DNA from: Pyrodictiaceae archaeon
GTDB taxonomy: Archaea > Thermoproteota > Thermoprotei_A > Sulfolobales > Pyrodictiaceae
Assembly: GCA_026986935.1 (NCBI GenBank)
Contig: JALSNP010000052.1
Location: forward strand, 1 to 10,982
Direction: 5' to 3'
Length of the DNA stretch: 10,982 nt
Below the pieces are notes generated by a model. The model saw only the letters and a list, made by a program, of their open reading frames with translations, searched no databases and was not told where the DNA came from. The first letter of the stretch is position 1. Each line of letters begins with the position of its first letter. The translations under genes were made by a program, and so were the position numbers. Of the stretch, positions 1 through 5,518 are shown piece by piece.

Positions 1-609
1 AGCGCTACCGAATATGACCATGCCGCTGGTCGGGTCTAGTTGCCATTTCTTCTTAAACTCTCCATCAGCGTAGATGCTTATTAGGTAGTTTATCTCCTTG
101 ATTATCTCTATGAAGCGTTGCTGTATTTGCTGTGGGGTATACTTTAGCTCCTTTATTAGGCGATCAACCTTGTTGATGAAGAGTATCGGTTTTACCCTCT
201 CCTCTAGGCTCTGCCTTAGAACAGTCTCCGTCTGGGGCATAACGCCCTCAACAGCATCTACAACTAGTATGGCGCCGTCCATTAGCCTAAGGCTCCTAGT
301 TACATGGCTAGAGAAGTCTACGTGACCCGGGGTATCTACCAGGTTTATCACATAGGGCTTACCCTGGTACTCGTGGTAAAGGCTAATGTTCGCAGCCTTT
401 ACTGTTATCCCACGCTGCTGCTCAACTTTTAGGTAGTCTAGCGCGAGCGCCTCACCAGCAATGCGCTGAGAGATTATACCAGCTGCCGCAAGCAGGCTAT
501 CGCTCGTAGTCGTCTTTCCATGATCTACGTGGGCTACTATACCGATGTTTCTGACCTGATCAATGTTCCTCATTATTTTTAGGATTTCCTCAACATGCTT
601 GACTCGCAT
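1..609 (-). CDS. fusA: Translation elongation factor 2 (aEF-2), N-terminal part, truncated by the window edge
   Basis: GTPase that drives ribosomal translocation after peptide-bond formation, in the cytoplasm. Only the first 203 codons are here; the frame is open at base 1, so the remaining domains II-V lie outside. The G-domain motifs are intact and in order: G1 AHVDHGKTT at residues 26-34, G2 RGIT at 66-69, G3 DTPGH at 92-96 and G4 NKVD at 146-149. The start MRVKHVEEILKIM resembles other archaeal EF-2 N termini. The ATG at 609-607 is the furthest upstream possible in this frame, because a TAA stop lies two codons before it; a GGGG stretch about 7 bases upstream may act as ribosome-binding site. 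A TATA-like box lies upstream at 651-658. The gene is divergent from the ferritin-like gene. Identity is certain. Confidence 0.98.
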   Translation of the reverse strand, partial: MRVKHVEEILKIMRNIDQVRNIGIVAHVDHGKTTTSDSLLAAAGIISQRIAGEALALDYLKVEQQRGITVKAANISLYHEYQGKPYVINLVDTPGHVDFSSHVTRSLRLMDGAILVVDAVEGVMPQTETVLRQSLEERVKPILFINKVDRLIKELKYTPQQIQQRFIEIIKEINYLISIYADGEFKKKWQLDPTSGMVIFGSA

Positions 610-650
610 AGCTTAACCCCTACACCCAGTGTGGGCAAAACCGAGTCCGG

Positions 651-658
651 GTTATAAG
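651..658 (-). promoter_or_regulatory. TATA-box-like element for the EF-2 gene
   Basis: The minus strand reads CTTATAAC here. Archaeal transcription usually starts about 25 bases downstream, near 629, which would give a leader of about 20 bases before the ATG at 609. The CTTAT core recurs upstream of several other genes in the window. Position and sequence are seen; activity is inferred. Confidence 0.5.
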
Positions 659-732
659 CACTGGTATTACATGGTGTTCCAATGGAGGGAACACAGCGAA
701 AACAAGGAAGAATATTCAAATACACGATACAT

Positions 733-740
733 CTTAATAC
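733..740 (+). promoter_or_regulatory. Possible TATA-like element for the ferritin-like gene
   Basis: The plus strand reads CTTAATAC. A start site would fall near 763, leaving a leader of roughly 54 bases before the TTG at 817. It is the best TATA-like match in the divergent gap but it is weak. Confidence 0.25.
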
Positions 741-805
741 ACCATCCACACCCACTATAGTAGATGGAGAAGCCTCGCACCCTTAGCGCACAAATCCTAT
801 CATGT

Positions 806-811
806 AGGTGA
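806..811 (+). promoter_or_regulatory. Shine-Dalgarno AGGTGA that sets the start at TTG 817
   Basis: AGGTGA is complementary to the archaeal 16S 3' end (…AUCACCUCC) and lies 5 bases before the TTG at 817. The GTG at 808-810 sits inside this motif, directly after an in-frame TAG at 805-807 and with no ribosome-binding site of its own, so it is unlikely to be the start. Confidence 0.65.
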
Positions 812-816
812 AAGCC

Positions 817-1302
817 TTGAGCAAGCTACAGAACCTTGTATCCTATTTTAGAGAGGAGGCCAAACGCGAAAGAGAGTACTCGAAAAGACTCGAAGAAACA
901 GCCGCAAAATCCCATAACATAATGTTGAAAACCCTTATGAAGGCAGTATCCCTTGACTCGCTCAAGCACGCATTAATATACGAGACTCTGGCCGATCTCC
1001 TCGAGAACCCGAGGCTCGTAACGGAGAAAGAGTCTGAGGACATAATAAGAGAGATCGAAAAACACATAGAAGAAGAAAGAGAGTCCATAGAAGAGCTCCA
1101 TAAACTCTTAGAGGATGAGAGAGTGAAAGATAATCCTGCGGCAAAGTTCCTAATAGAGCTAATGCTTAGGGATGAAAACTTCCACCACGCTCTGCTTAAA
1201 AGACTACACGATGCCGTCATCAAACCGCTCGTCTTCAGCGAATCCGACTACTGGGACGCCGTGTGGAAGGACGCTATCTGGCATGGCGCGCCTGGCGGCT
1301 AA
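817..1302 (+). CDS. Ferritin-like four-helix protein (archaeal, rubrerythrin-related)
   Basis: A 161-residue, highly charged, almost wholly helical protein with the heptad-like look of a four-helix ferritin-like bundle. Helix A spans about residues 5-42, helix B 46-63 (DSLKHALIYE, H51 and E56), helix C 72-99 (EELH, E92 and H95) and helix D 108-134 (DENFHH, with ExxH at E120-H123). Such pairs usually bind a di-iron or related metal site, so a role in iron or oxidative chemistry is plausible but inferred. The helix-B ligand is irregular: Ser, not Glu, stands three residues before H51. The C terminus is a Trp-rich tail (W146, W150, W155) ending HGAPGG. The start is taken as TTG 817 from its AGGTGA, not the GTG at 808. 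It is a single gene, divergent from EF-2. The fold is fairly sure; the substrate and metal are unknown. Confidence 0.75.
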   Translation: MSKLQNLVSYFREEAKREREYSKRLEETAAKSHNIMLKTLMKAVSLDSLKHALIYETLADLLENPRLVTEKESEDIIREIEKHIEEERESIEELHKLLEDERVKDNPAAKFLIELMLRDENFHHALLKRLHDAVIKPLVFSESDYWDAVWKDAIWHGAPGG

Positions 1303-1384
1303 CCTAGTTTCCAGGCCCGAGTTACAGCACGGAGAAAGAGAGACGCTATATCAAAGAGCCGCATCCTTGTTTTCCAGTAGCCAC

Positions 1385-1390
1385 TTTTTT
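1385..1390 (+). terminator. T-tract terminator for the ferritin-like gene
   Basis: TTTTTT at 1385-1390 follows another T-rich stretch (TTGTTTT, about 1368-1374) some 80 bases after the stop. Archaeal RNA polymerase terminates at U-tracts without needing a hairpin. The facing gene on the minus strand makes a terminator expected here. Confidence 0.45.
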
Positions 1391-1408
1391 ACGCAGGAAC
1401 CACCAGGG

Positions 1409-1425
1409 CCGGGGAAGAACCCCGG
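1409..1425. other. GC-rich hairpin in the convergent gap
   Basis: CCGGGG at 1409-1414 pairs perfectly with CCCCGG at 1420-1425 around a 5-base loop. It lies between the two convergent T-tracts and may insulate the two transcripts or protect 3' ends. No T-run follows it directly on either strand, so it is not a bacterial-type intrinsic terminator. Confidence 0.45.
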
Positions 1426-1453
1426 AGAAGACGACACGAGGACCCCTATGGGT

Positions 1454-1458
1454 AAAAA
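1454..1458 (-). terminator. Short T-tract after the winged-helix-like gene
   Basis: The minus strand reads GGTTTTTACC about 18 bases beyond the stop of the gene at 1476-1985. A run of five Ts is a minimal archaeal termination signal. Confidence 0.35.
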
Positions 1459-1475
1459 CCATTAGTAGGGCCTTG

Positions 1476-1985
1476 TTATAGGAACCTGCGCCTTCTCCCC
1501 CTGGGTCTCTGGAGCATAGTTGTGAGCTCTATCTGGGCGTCAAGGGCCGCTACTTTTGGTTTATACTCTTCTATCGCGGCTGCTAGTTTCTCGTAGTACT
1601 CCTTATCCAATACTTTTTCGAGGAACTCTTTACCCTCGCTTGTTAAGCGTAGCTTCTTTGTACGTGGATCGGTCTCGGCGAGCCCTACGTAGAGGAGCGC
1701 TACCACGTCCTCGTGGAGATCCTTCGAGGTCGGTACATCGCCTATAACGTAGAAGTTGTAGCCTAGGTCAATACCTTTCTCGTTTTGCAGCCAATATATT
1801 AGGTGAGCTAGGCTTCTCTCGTATATGCCGCCTTGGTCCTCCATAGCCTTGAGAACCATTAGTAGTTTTCTCTTCCTTTCATCCTTCTCAACCCTGTCCC
1901 TAGTGACTACTGGTCGTGTAACTATTACGAGTTCTTTTTTGGTTCCACTTACTGGTTCTTTCTTTCTCTTATCAGATTTGGCCAT
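1476..1985 (-). CDS. Small basic winged-helix-like protein, function unknown
   Basis: A 169-residue protein. Residues 1-40 are a Lys/Arg-rich, probably disordered arm. Residues about 40-127 look like a compact helical/winged-helix domain: KLLMVLKAMEDQGGIYE, then HLIYWLQNEKGIDLGYNFYV, a loop, DLHEDVVALLYVGLAET, and a wing-like KKLRLTSEGKEFL. The 'YLLQxExGIxLGYxF … LxxxxLxxxGLI … LTxxGxxF' rhythm recalls the YwgA-like winged-helix proteins, but this is pattern memory, not an alignment. The tail is basic (QRPRGRRRRFL). Basic ends plus a winged helix suggest nucleic-acid binding. The start is ATG 1985 because GGAGGAGGAG lies 6 bases upstream; a GTG at 2003 in frame would put that motif inside the gene. 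It stands alone, about 300 bases after the methyltransferase gene. Confidence 0.6.
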   Translation of the reverse strand: MAKSDKRKKEPVSGTKKELVIVTRPVVTRDRVEKDERKRKLLMVLKAMEDQGGIYERSLAHLIYWLQNEKGIDLGYNFYVIGDVPTSKDLHEDVVALLYVGLAETDPRTKKLRLTSEGKEFLEKVLDKEYYEKLAAAIEEYKPKVAALDAQIELTTMLQRPRGRRRRFL

Positions 1986-1991
1986 AGTAAG

Positions 1992-2001
1992 CTCCTCCTC
2001 C
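1992..2001 (-). promoter_or_regulatory. Strong Shine-Dalgarno GGAGGAGGAG before ATG 1985
   Basis: The purine-rich motif ends 6 bases before the ATG. It favours ATG 1985 over the in-frame GTG at 2003, which abuts the motif. Confidence 0.65.
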
Positions 2002-2143
2002 ACACTGGTTACCAGAGAGCCCCGAGTAGGCTCTTAGCATTGTTTTTCTATCAAAAAGCTAACGTTGCTATCGGGGCGCCGAGCTTTCATCATAACGGGT
2101 TCTCAGCCTCTAGTGTAATCCTCATGGAAGAGAATGGTGCTCG

Positions 2144-2257
2144 ATCCCCTGGGCGAGGGGATGACGGGCTTGGGGAGGAAGTGATTGACGGCAATTCGTC
2201 TCCCTGCTCATTCACCGCCCTCTGCGGCGGTGTTGCAGGGGCCCCTGACCCCCGGGT
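2144..2257. other. Cluster of stem-loops and palindromes between two minus-strand genes
   Basis: Four separate structures lie within 114 bases. ATCCCCT (2144-2150) pairs perfectly with AGGGGAT (2156-2162) around 5 bases. GGGA (2173-2176) with TCCC (2201-2204) encloses GACG (2187-2190) with CGTC (2197-2200), leaving a 10-base bulge on one side. CACCGCC (2213-2219) pairs with GGCGGTG (2226-2232) around 6 bases. CAGGGGCCCCTG (2236-2247) is a perfect 12-base palindrome, with CCCGGG just after it at 2251-2256. No convincing gene covers the stretch. It could be a structured RNA, the 3' region of the methyltransferase transcript, or a long leader of the next gene. Strand is not determined by pairing. 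Confidence 0.4.
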
Positions 2258-2282
2258 GTTGGAGGGTATTTGTCTGAGCTGA

Positions 2283-3575
2283 TTAGCTGGGTTTAAGCTT
2301 TGCTATAAAGAAGCCCTGGGTATCATGTATGTGGGGGAATAATCGCTTAACGTTGTCAGCGGCCCGGTATGCTTTGTACCCTTTGCTACCCGGTATACCG
2401 GGGTCGTCTAGACGGTCTATGAAAGGCTCGATGATTTCTTCTCCCTCGAATGGGAGGAGGCTACAGGTAGCGTAGACTATCAATGATTTTTGCTCAAGGG
2501 CTGATCTGAGGAGCCGGGCCTGTATCTGGGGGAACTGGGCTACCCAGTTTATGTTCTCCAAGTGTATCTTTATGGCTGGGTCTTTTCCTATTGCTCCGCT
2601 GCTTGTACAAGGGGCATCGAGTATTATTTTGTCTGGTTTTTTCGATAAGCTGAACATGCTTGAATCAGCGTTTACTATGTGTATTCTCGAGGTATCGACG
2701 CCTAGTAGTTTGAGAACTTTTATTGTCCTCCTCGTTCGTTCCCTCGAGATATCAACAGCTATTATGTGGGCCTTGTTATTGGTTAGTTGCATTATTAGGC
2801 TATCTTTTATACCAGGTGCCGCCGCCATATCTAGTATTAGCTCGTCCTCGTCGGGCTCTAGTGCCTCGACTACTAGTGCTGATGCTTTATCCTGGAACAC
2901 TATTTCGCCTCTCCACATCTCCTCTAGGTGGTGGAGCGGCTCATTATAGTCTATTACCTTGAGCATGTATGGTAGATCGTTGTCCTTCTTCACAACCACT
3001 CCTTTCTCGAGGAGCCTCTCAGCAACAGTGTCTACATCGGTCTTTAGTGTATTGACTCTTATCCACCACTTCTCCTCGTTTAGCTCGGCAAGAAGTCTCT
3101 CTACCTGCTCGCGCGGCATAAGCCTGAGGAAAACATCGACAAACCATTCTGGAAAGGAGTATTTTAGCGAGTAAAGCTTGGATAGGTTATCACCTACTCT
3201 CTCTAATAGCTCGTCTACGCTCTCTATTCTACGAGGCAGTGTTTTTACAAGTCTTCGCCTAAGTCTCTCCAACCCGTCTAGGTACTTGGCTAGGTAGTCT
3301 TTCTCGTATCCTCGAAGGATTAGCCATAGCCGGACCATTCTCTTAGAGCTTCCACGCGTCCCGTAGACGTATTGCTCCGCGTAGCGCAGGGTGTAGTACT
3401 CGCTTATAACGTCGTGAGAGACCTTGTAGAGAACTTTTAATGGGATATATGTGGCTGCCTTCCTGTATTCGCGTAAAACTTGTTGAAAAGCCCTATCATG
3501 GCTCACTCTCTTAGTGATCACGGTGTGCAAAGTCTTTGCCGCGAAATCGACGAGATACCGTATTGTCTTCTCCAC
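2283..3575 (-). CDS. RNA 5-methylcytosine methyltransferase, NOP2/Sun (RsmB-like) family
   Basis: A 430-residue S-adenosylmethionine-dependent enzyme that methylates C5 of cytidine in rRNA or tRNA. Residues about 1-120 are all-helical and look like the NusB-type RNA-binding domain found in front of RsmB enzymes. The catalytic domain follows from about 165: WIRVNTLKT, SAM motif I DMAAAPGIK at 249-257, an acidic residue at the next strand (AVDISRER), motif IV DAPCTSSG with the release Cys323, and motif VI YATCSLLPFEGEE with the nucleophile Cys371. Both cysteines of the two-Cys mechanism are therefore present. Motif I is slightly unusual, with PGIKDS where PGGKT is common. The GTG at 3575 is used; no ATG is near and its Shine-Dalgarno is poor. 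The family is sure; the exact RNA target is not. Confidence 0.92.
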   Translation of the reverse strand: MEKTIRYLVDFAAKTLHTVITKRVSHDRAFQQVLREYRKAATYIPLKVLYKVSHDVISEYYTLRYAEQYVYGTRGSSKRMVRLWLILRGYEKDYLAKYLDGLERLRRRLVKTLPRRIESVDELLERVGDNLSKLYSLKYSFPEWFVDVFLRLMPREQVERLLAELNEEKWWIRVNTLKTDVDTVAERLLEKGVVVKKDNDLPYMLKVIDYNEPLHHLEEMWRGEIVFQDKASALVVEALEPDEDELILDMAAAPGIKDSLIMQLTNNKAHIIAVDISRERTRRTIKVLKLLGVDTSRIHIVNADSSMFSLSKKPDKIILDAPCTSSGAIGKDPAIKIHLENINWVAQFPQIQARLLRSALEQKSLIVYATCSLLPFEGEEIIEPFIDRLDDPGIPGSKGYKAYRAADNVKRLFPHIHDTQGFFIAKLKPS

Positions 3576-3634
3576 GGATCTTCAGCCCTTCTTACCCATT
3601 ATGCCCGTAACAGGATCAGAAAAGACCAAACCCT

Positions 3635-3643
3635 CTTATCTAG
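3635..3643 (+). promoter_or_regulatory. TATA-like element pointing into the C/D-box-like locus
   Basis: CTTATCTAG on the plus strand, identical to the nine bases upstream of the hydrolase gene at 8214-8222. A start about 25 bases downstream falls near 3664, about 12 bases before the box C at 3676. There is no plus-strand protein gene here for it to serve. Confidence 0.35.
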
Positions 3644-3675
3644 CTTAGTTTGCTGTAAGAGTAACCCGAGAAGTT

Positions 3676-3744
3676 GTGATGATAGGTGGGCTTACCAGAG
3701 CACTGGAGGAGCAGGGCTGCGATGAAGAGTGTGGCCGTATCTGA
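3676..3744 (+). ncRNA. Candidate C/D-box-like small RNA (possible 2'-O-methylation guide)
   Basis: GTGATGA at 3676-3682 matches the box C consensus RUGAUGA exactly. A C'-like GCGATGA lies at 3719-3725 and CTGA (box D) at 3741-3744. A D'-like CAGA at 3696-3699 leaves a 13-base space after box C, and the C'-to-D space is 15 bases, where about 12 is usual. A second reading shifts the RNA to 3719-3761: C GCGATGA, an overlapping D'/C' CTGATGA at 3741-3747, and D as CCGA at 3758-3761. A promoter-like element sits at a fitting distance upstream. Against it: the D'-C' gap is long in the first reading, no clear terminal stem was found, and no rRNA or tRNA target was identified. Confidence 0.3.
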
Positions 3745-3774
3745 TGAACCTGTTCCTCCGAGGCGGCGGGGCAG

Positions 3775-4539
3775 TTACCCCGATTCCTTGCCCTTTTTAA
3801 TGTAGTCGAGGAGTGTTGTTTGCTTTACACGGCTGTGTTGCAGCGAAGCGTTTTTCTCCATATACCAGGATGGTGCTATGTGCTTTAGAGTAGACCATGT
3901 TCTTCTAATGAACCAAGGCGGGTTCTTAGGGTCTCTCCTGTATGCTTCAATAATCCATTCCAGGGTGGCGGTATCCGTTGGATACCCTGAGCCCTTTACG
4001 CCGTAGAGTTTGCGAAGCTTCTCTATCTCTGCGTCACGAATCACTTTAGCTACTATGCTAGCAGCACTTACTGCTACGTGTTTAGCATCAGCCTTGGGCT
4101 CTATTATTAGCGGTACTCTCTTAATCCACTGGAGTCTCCTGTATAGATAATTCCTCATGTTATTTATTGGGCCTATCGCATCTATGATTATCTTGCTGGG
4201 TAGAATGCCTAACAATGTGTATGCTCTTGAGAGCATGTATTCTATGGTCTCGTACTCTAAGGTGTTTAGGTTGAACCTGTCTATTATACTTGGGGGTATT
4301 ATAACGTATATTACTAGATTGCTCTTATCAAGTATTATGTCTTTTAAAGCTCGTCTCTTACGAGGAGATAGTTCTTTACTATCCCTTACACCGAGCTCAA
4401 ATAGCTCAGCAAGAACTTGCTCCCCTATGGCTACAAGGGCTATAACCATGGGGCCTATTATGGGCCCTCGACCTGCCTCGTCTATCCCTATCACTATCCC
4501 TCCGTTACTAGTCCTCATCTCCACAAACCCCGCTAGCAT
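3775..4539 (-). CDS. rnhB: Ribonuclease HII
   Basis: Cleaves the RNA strand of RNA:DNA hybrids and single ribonucleotides embedded in DNA, using two metal ions. In a 254-residue numbering, the D-E-D-D catalytic set is present: D20 and E21 in GIDEAGRGP, D120 in IIIDAIGP, and D151 in EPKADAKH, followed by the family's SAASIVAKVIRD. The GRG loop and Tyr186 (GSGYPTD), which sense the RNA-DNA junction, are intact. The last residues, KQTTLLDYIKKG (239-250), resemble a PCNA-binding PIP box. The start is uncertain: the ATG at 4539 overlaps the upstream gene by 32 bases and has little Shine-Dalgarno, while the ATG at 4518 (M8, overlap 11 bases) gives the shorter N terminus usual in the family. Overlap suggests translational coupling. 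Confidence 0.97.
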   Translation of the reverse strand: MLAGFVEMRTSNGGIVIGIDEAGRGPIIGPMVIALVAIGEQVLAELFELGVRDSKELSPRKRRALKDIILDKSNLVIYVIIPPSIIDRFNLNTLEYETIEYMLSRAYTLLGILPSKIIIDAIGPINNMRNYLYRRLQWIKRVPLIIEPKADAKHVAVSAASIVAKVIRDAEIEKLRKLYGVKGSGYPTDTATLEWIIEAYRRDPKNPPWFIRRTWSTLKHIAPSWYMEKNASLQHSRVKQTTLLDYIKKGKESG

Positions 4540-5386
4540 AGTTACCGTAAGCTATACAGGCCGCTTCCTCGGGGCGAACCATACCTATATCACCGAGCAC
4601 TAAGCCAAGCTCATTAAGCAACCTAACTAGAACGTCTCGGGCATTATTAATCTCTGGCCAGCACTCCTCATCGCTTAGGAAGAGCTTACAGCCTACAAGA
4701 ATGCTAACCCTATTATCTTCCCCGACTAGTGCTAAGCTCTTGACTGCGCCGTTGTTTAGGTAGTCTAGTAGCTCGGACGCCTCGTGGACGAGGCGACATG
4801 TCTTACTAGCTCTATGGCTCTTCCCATGAACAACCGTGTCGTATAAATGGCTTATGCAATTAGATAGGGCATCCGATACTTTACCAAGTTGTGTGATAAT
4901 ATCTATTCCTAGCTCTAGAACTGTTGATTTATGCGCGTCACCGCCGGTAAAAGCGTCTCTTACAAAGTTTTTAGCCTCATTGGCTATATCGATGCCCCCT
5001 ATTCGTAGACCATAGAGGTGAATTAATGAGCGCACATGGAGAGGAGAGACGAGATCCTGTAGCATTATCTCATCTACTTCCATGCCGAGGAAGACTACTT
5101 GATAAGCCTTCTCCAGTAAGCGTTGCTGGCCATAACCCTCGACAACTACTGAGCCTTGCAGGCTATTTTCATGCAACCAGGCACATACTCCAAGCAGTGA
5201 TAATAGGTTCGGCGAGTCTAGTATATTAAGCGGATAGACAGCTGGCTTAATCCCCTCCTCTCTATAGCGTTGTACTCTATCAACTATCCTGTAATCATCT
5301 GATACTATGAGCACGACAGAGGCGTCTTTATATAGTGGGTCACTAATGTCGCTTATCTCTCTGAAAACTATGTTAGCTATTCTCAT
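4508..5386 (-). CDS. Unknown protein with a divergent, probably inactive tyrosine/dual-specificity phosphatase-like N-terminal domain
   Basis: A 292-residue protein not recognised by name. Its N-terminal half follows the order of a compact dual-specificity phosphatase: beta strands, then YPLNILDSPN with Asp57 where the general acid would be, a helix, VVVEGYGQQR at the place of the P-loop VHCxxGxxR, and a helix resembling the end of such domains. Asp57 to the P-loop is 26 residues, typical of small archaeal enzymes. The loop keeps the glycine and Arg89, but the nucleophilic Cys is Glu83, so catalysis by the usual route is not expected. The C-terminal half (about 140-292) is helical with scattered cysteines and has no recognised domain. 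ATG 5386 is chosen because GGTG lies 6 bases before it; a GTG at 5398 is an alternative. It overlaps rnhB. The domain assignment is inference. Confidence 0.5.
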   Translation of the reverse strand: MRIANIVFREISDISDPLYKDASVVLIVSDDYRIVDRVQRYREEGIKPAVYPLNILDSPNLLSLLGVCAWLHENSLQGSVVVEGYGQQRLLEKAYQVVFLGMEVDEIMLQDLVSPLHVRSLIHLYGLRIGGIDIANEAKNFVRDAFTGGDAHKSTVLELGIDIITQLGKVSDALSNCISHLYDTVVHGKSHRASKTCRLVHEASELLDYLNNGAVKSLALVGEDNRVSILVGCKLFLSDEECWPEINNARDVLVRLLNELGLVLGDIGMVRPEEAACIAYGNYASGVCGDED

Positions 5387-5392
5387 ACAAGG

Positions 5393-5396
5393 CACC
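5393..5396 (-). promoter_or_regulatory. Shine-Dalgarno GGTG that favours ATG 5386
   Basis: Minus-strand GGTG ends 6 bases before the ATG at 5386-5384. The alternative GTG starts (5398 and 5395) overlap or touch this motif. Confidence 0.45.
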
Positions 5397-5427
5397 ACAG
5401 GTATCAGCTAAGTATGCGCTCTTCATC

Positions 5428-5446
5428 GGCTATTTTAGCCTAGGCT
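5428..5446 (-). promoter_or_regulatory. TATA-like element embedded in nested inverted repeats
   Basis: GGCTA (5428-5432) and TAGCC (5436-5440) form an inverted repeat around TTT, and AGCCTAGGCT (5437-5446) is a perfect 10-base palindrome sharing the same AGCC. The minus strand reads TAAAATAG at 5438-5431, about 45-50 bases before ATG 5386. A start near 5408 would leave a leader of about 22 bases. Symmetry over a TATA region would suit a repressor site; that is speculative. Confidence 0.3.
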
Positions 5447-5518
5447 CCCGGATTCCACATCACTAGCCCTATGCTCCGTGTCTTTAGGATGCTAGGCTCC
5501 TCTATAACCTCTGTTCCC

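Noticed and set aside
98..325. 75-codon open frame on the plus strand
   Set aside because: It is antisense to the conserved GTPase domain of EF-2 and has no recognisable product.
1172..1465. 97-codon plus-strand frame running past the ferritin-like gene
   Set aside because: It begins inside that gene in another frame, has low-complexity composition, and crosses the T-tract terminator and GC hairpin.
2034..2093. Minus-strand C/D-box-like set: perfect ATGATGA at 2093-2087 and CCGA 12 bases later, then TGATAG and CTAA
   Set aside because: Only box C matches well; the three other boxes are all degenerate, and the stretch is needed as upstream region of the gene at 1985. Kept as a weak possibility only.
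2040..2282. 80-codon plus-strand frame over the hairpin cluster
   Set aside because: No ribosome-binding site or familiar motif; its sequence is dictated by the inverted repeats.
3582..3599. Five-codon minus-strand frame (MGKKG) just before the methyltransferase GTG, as a possible leader peptide
   Set aside because: Too short to tell from chance, with no ribosome-binding site or attenuator-like structure.
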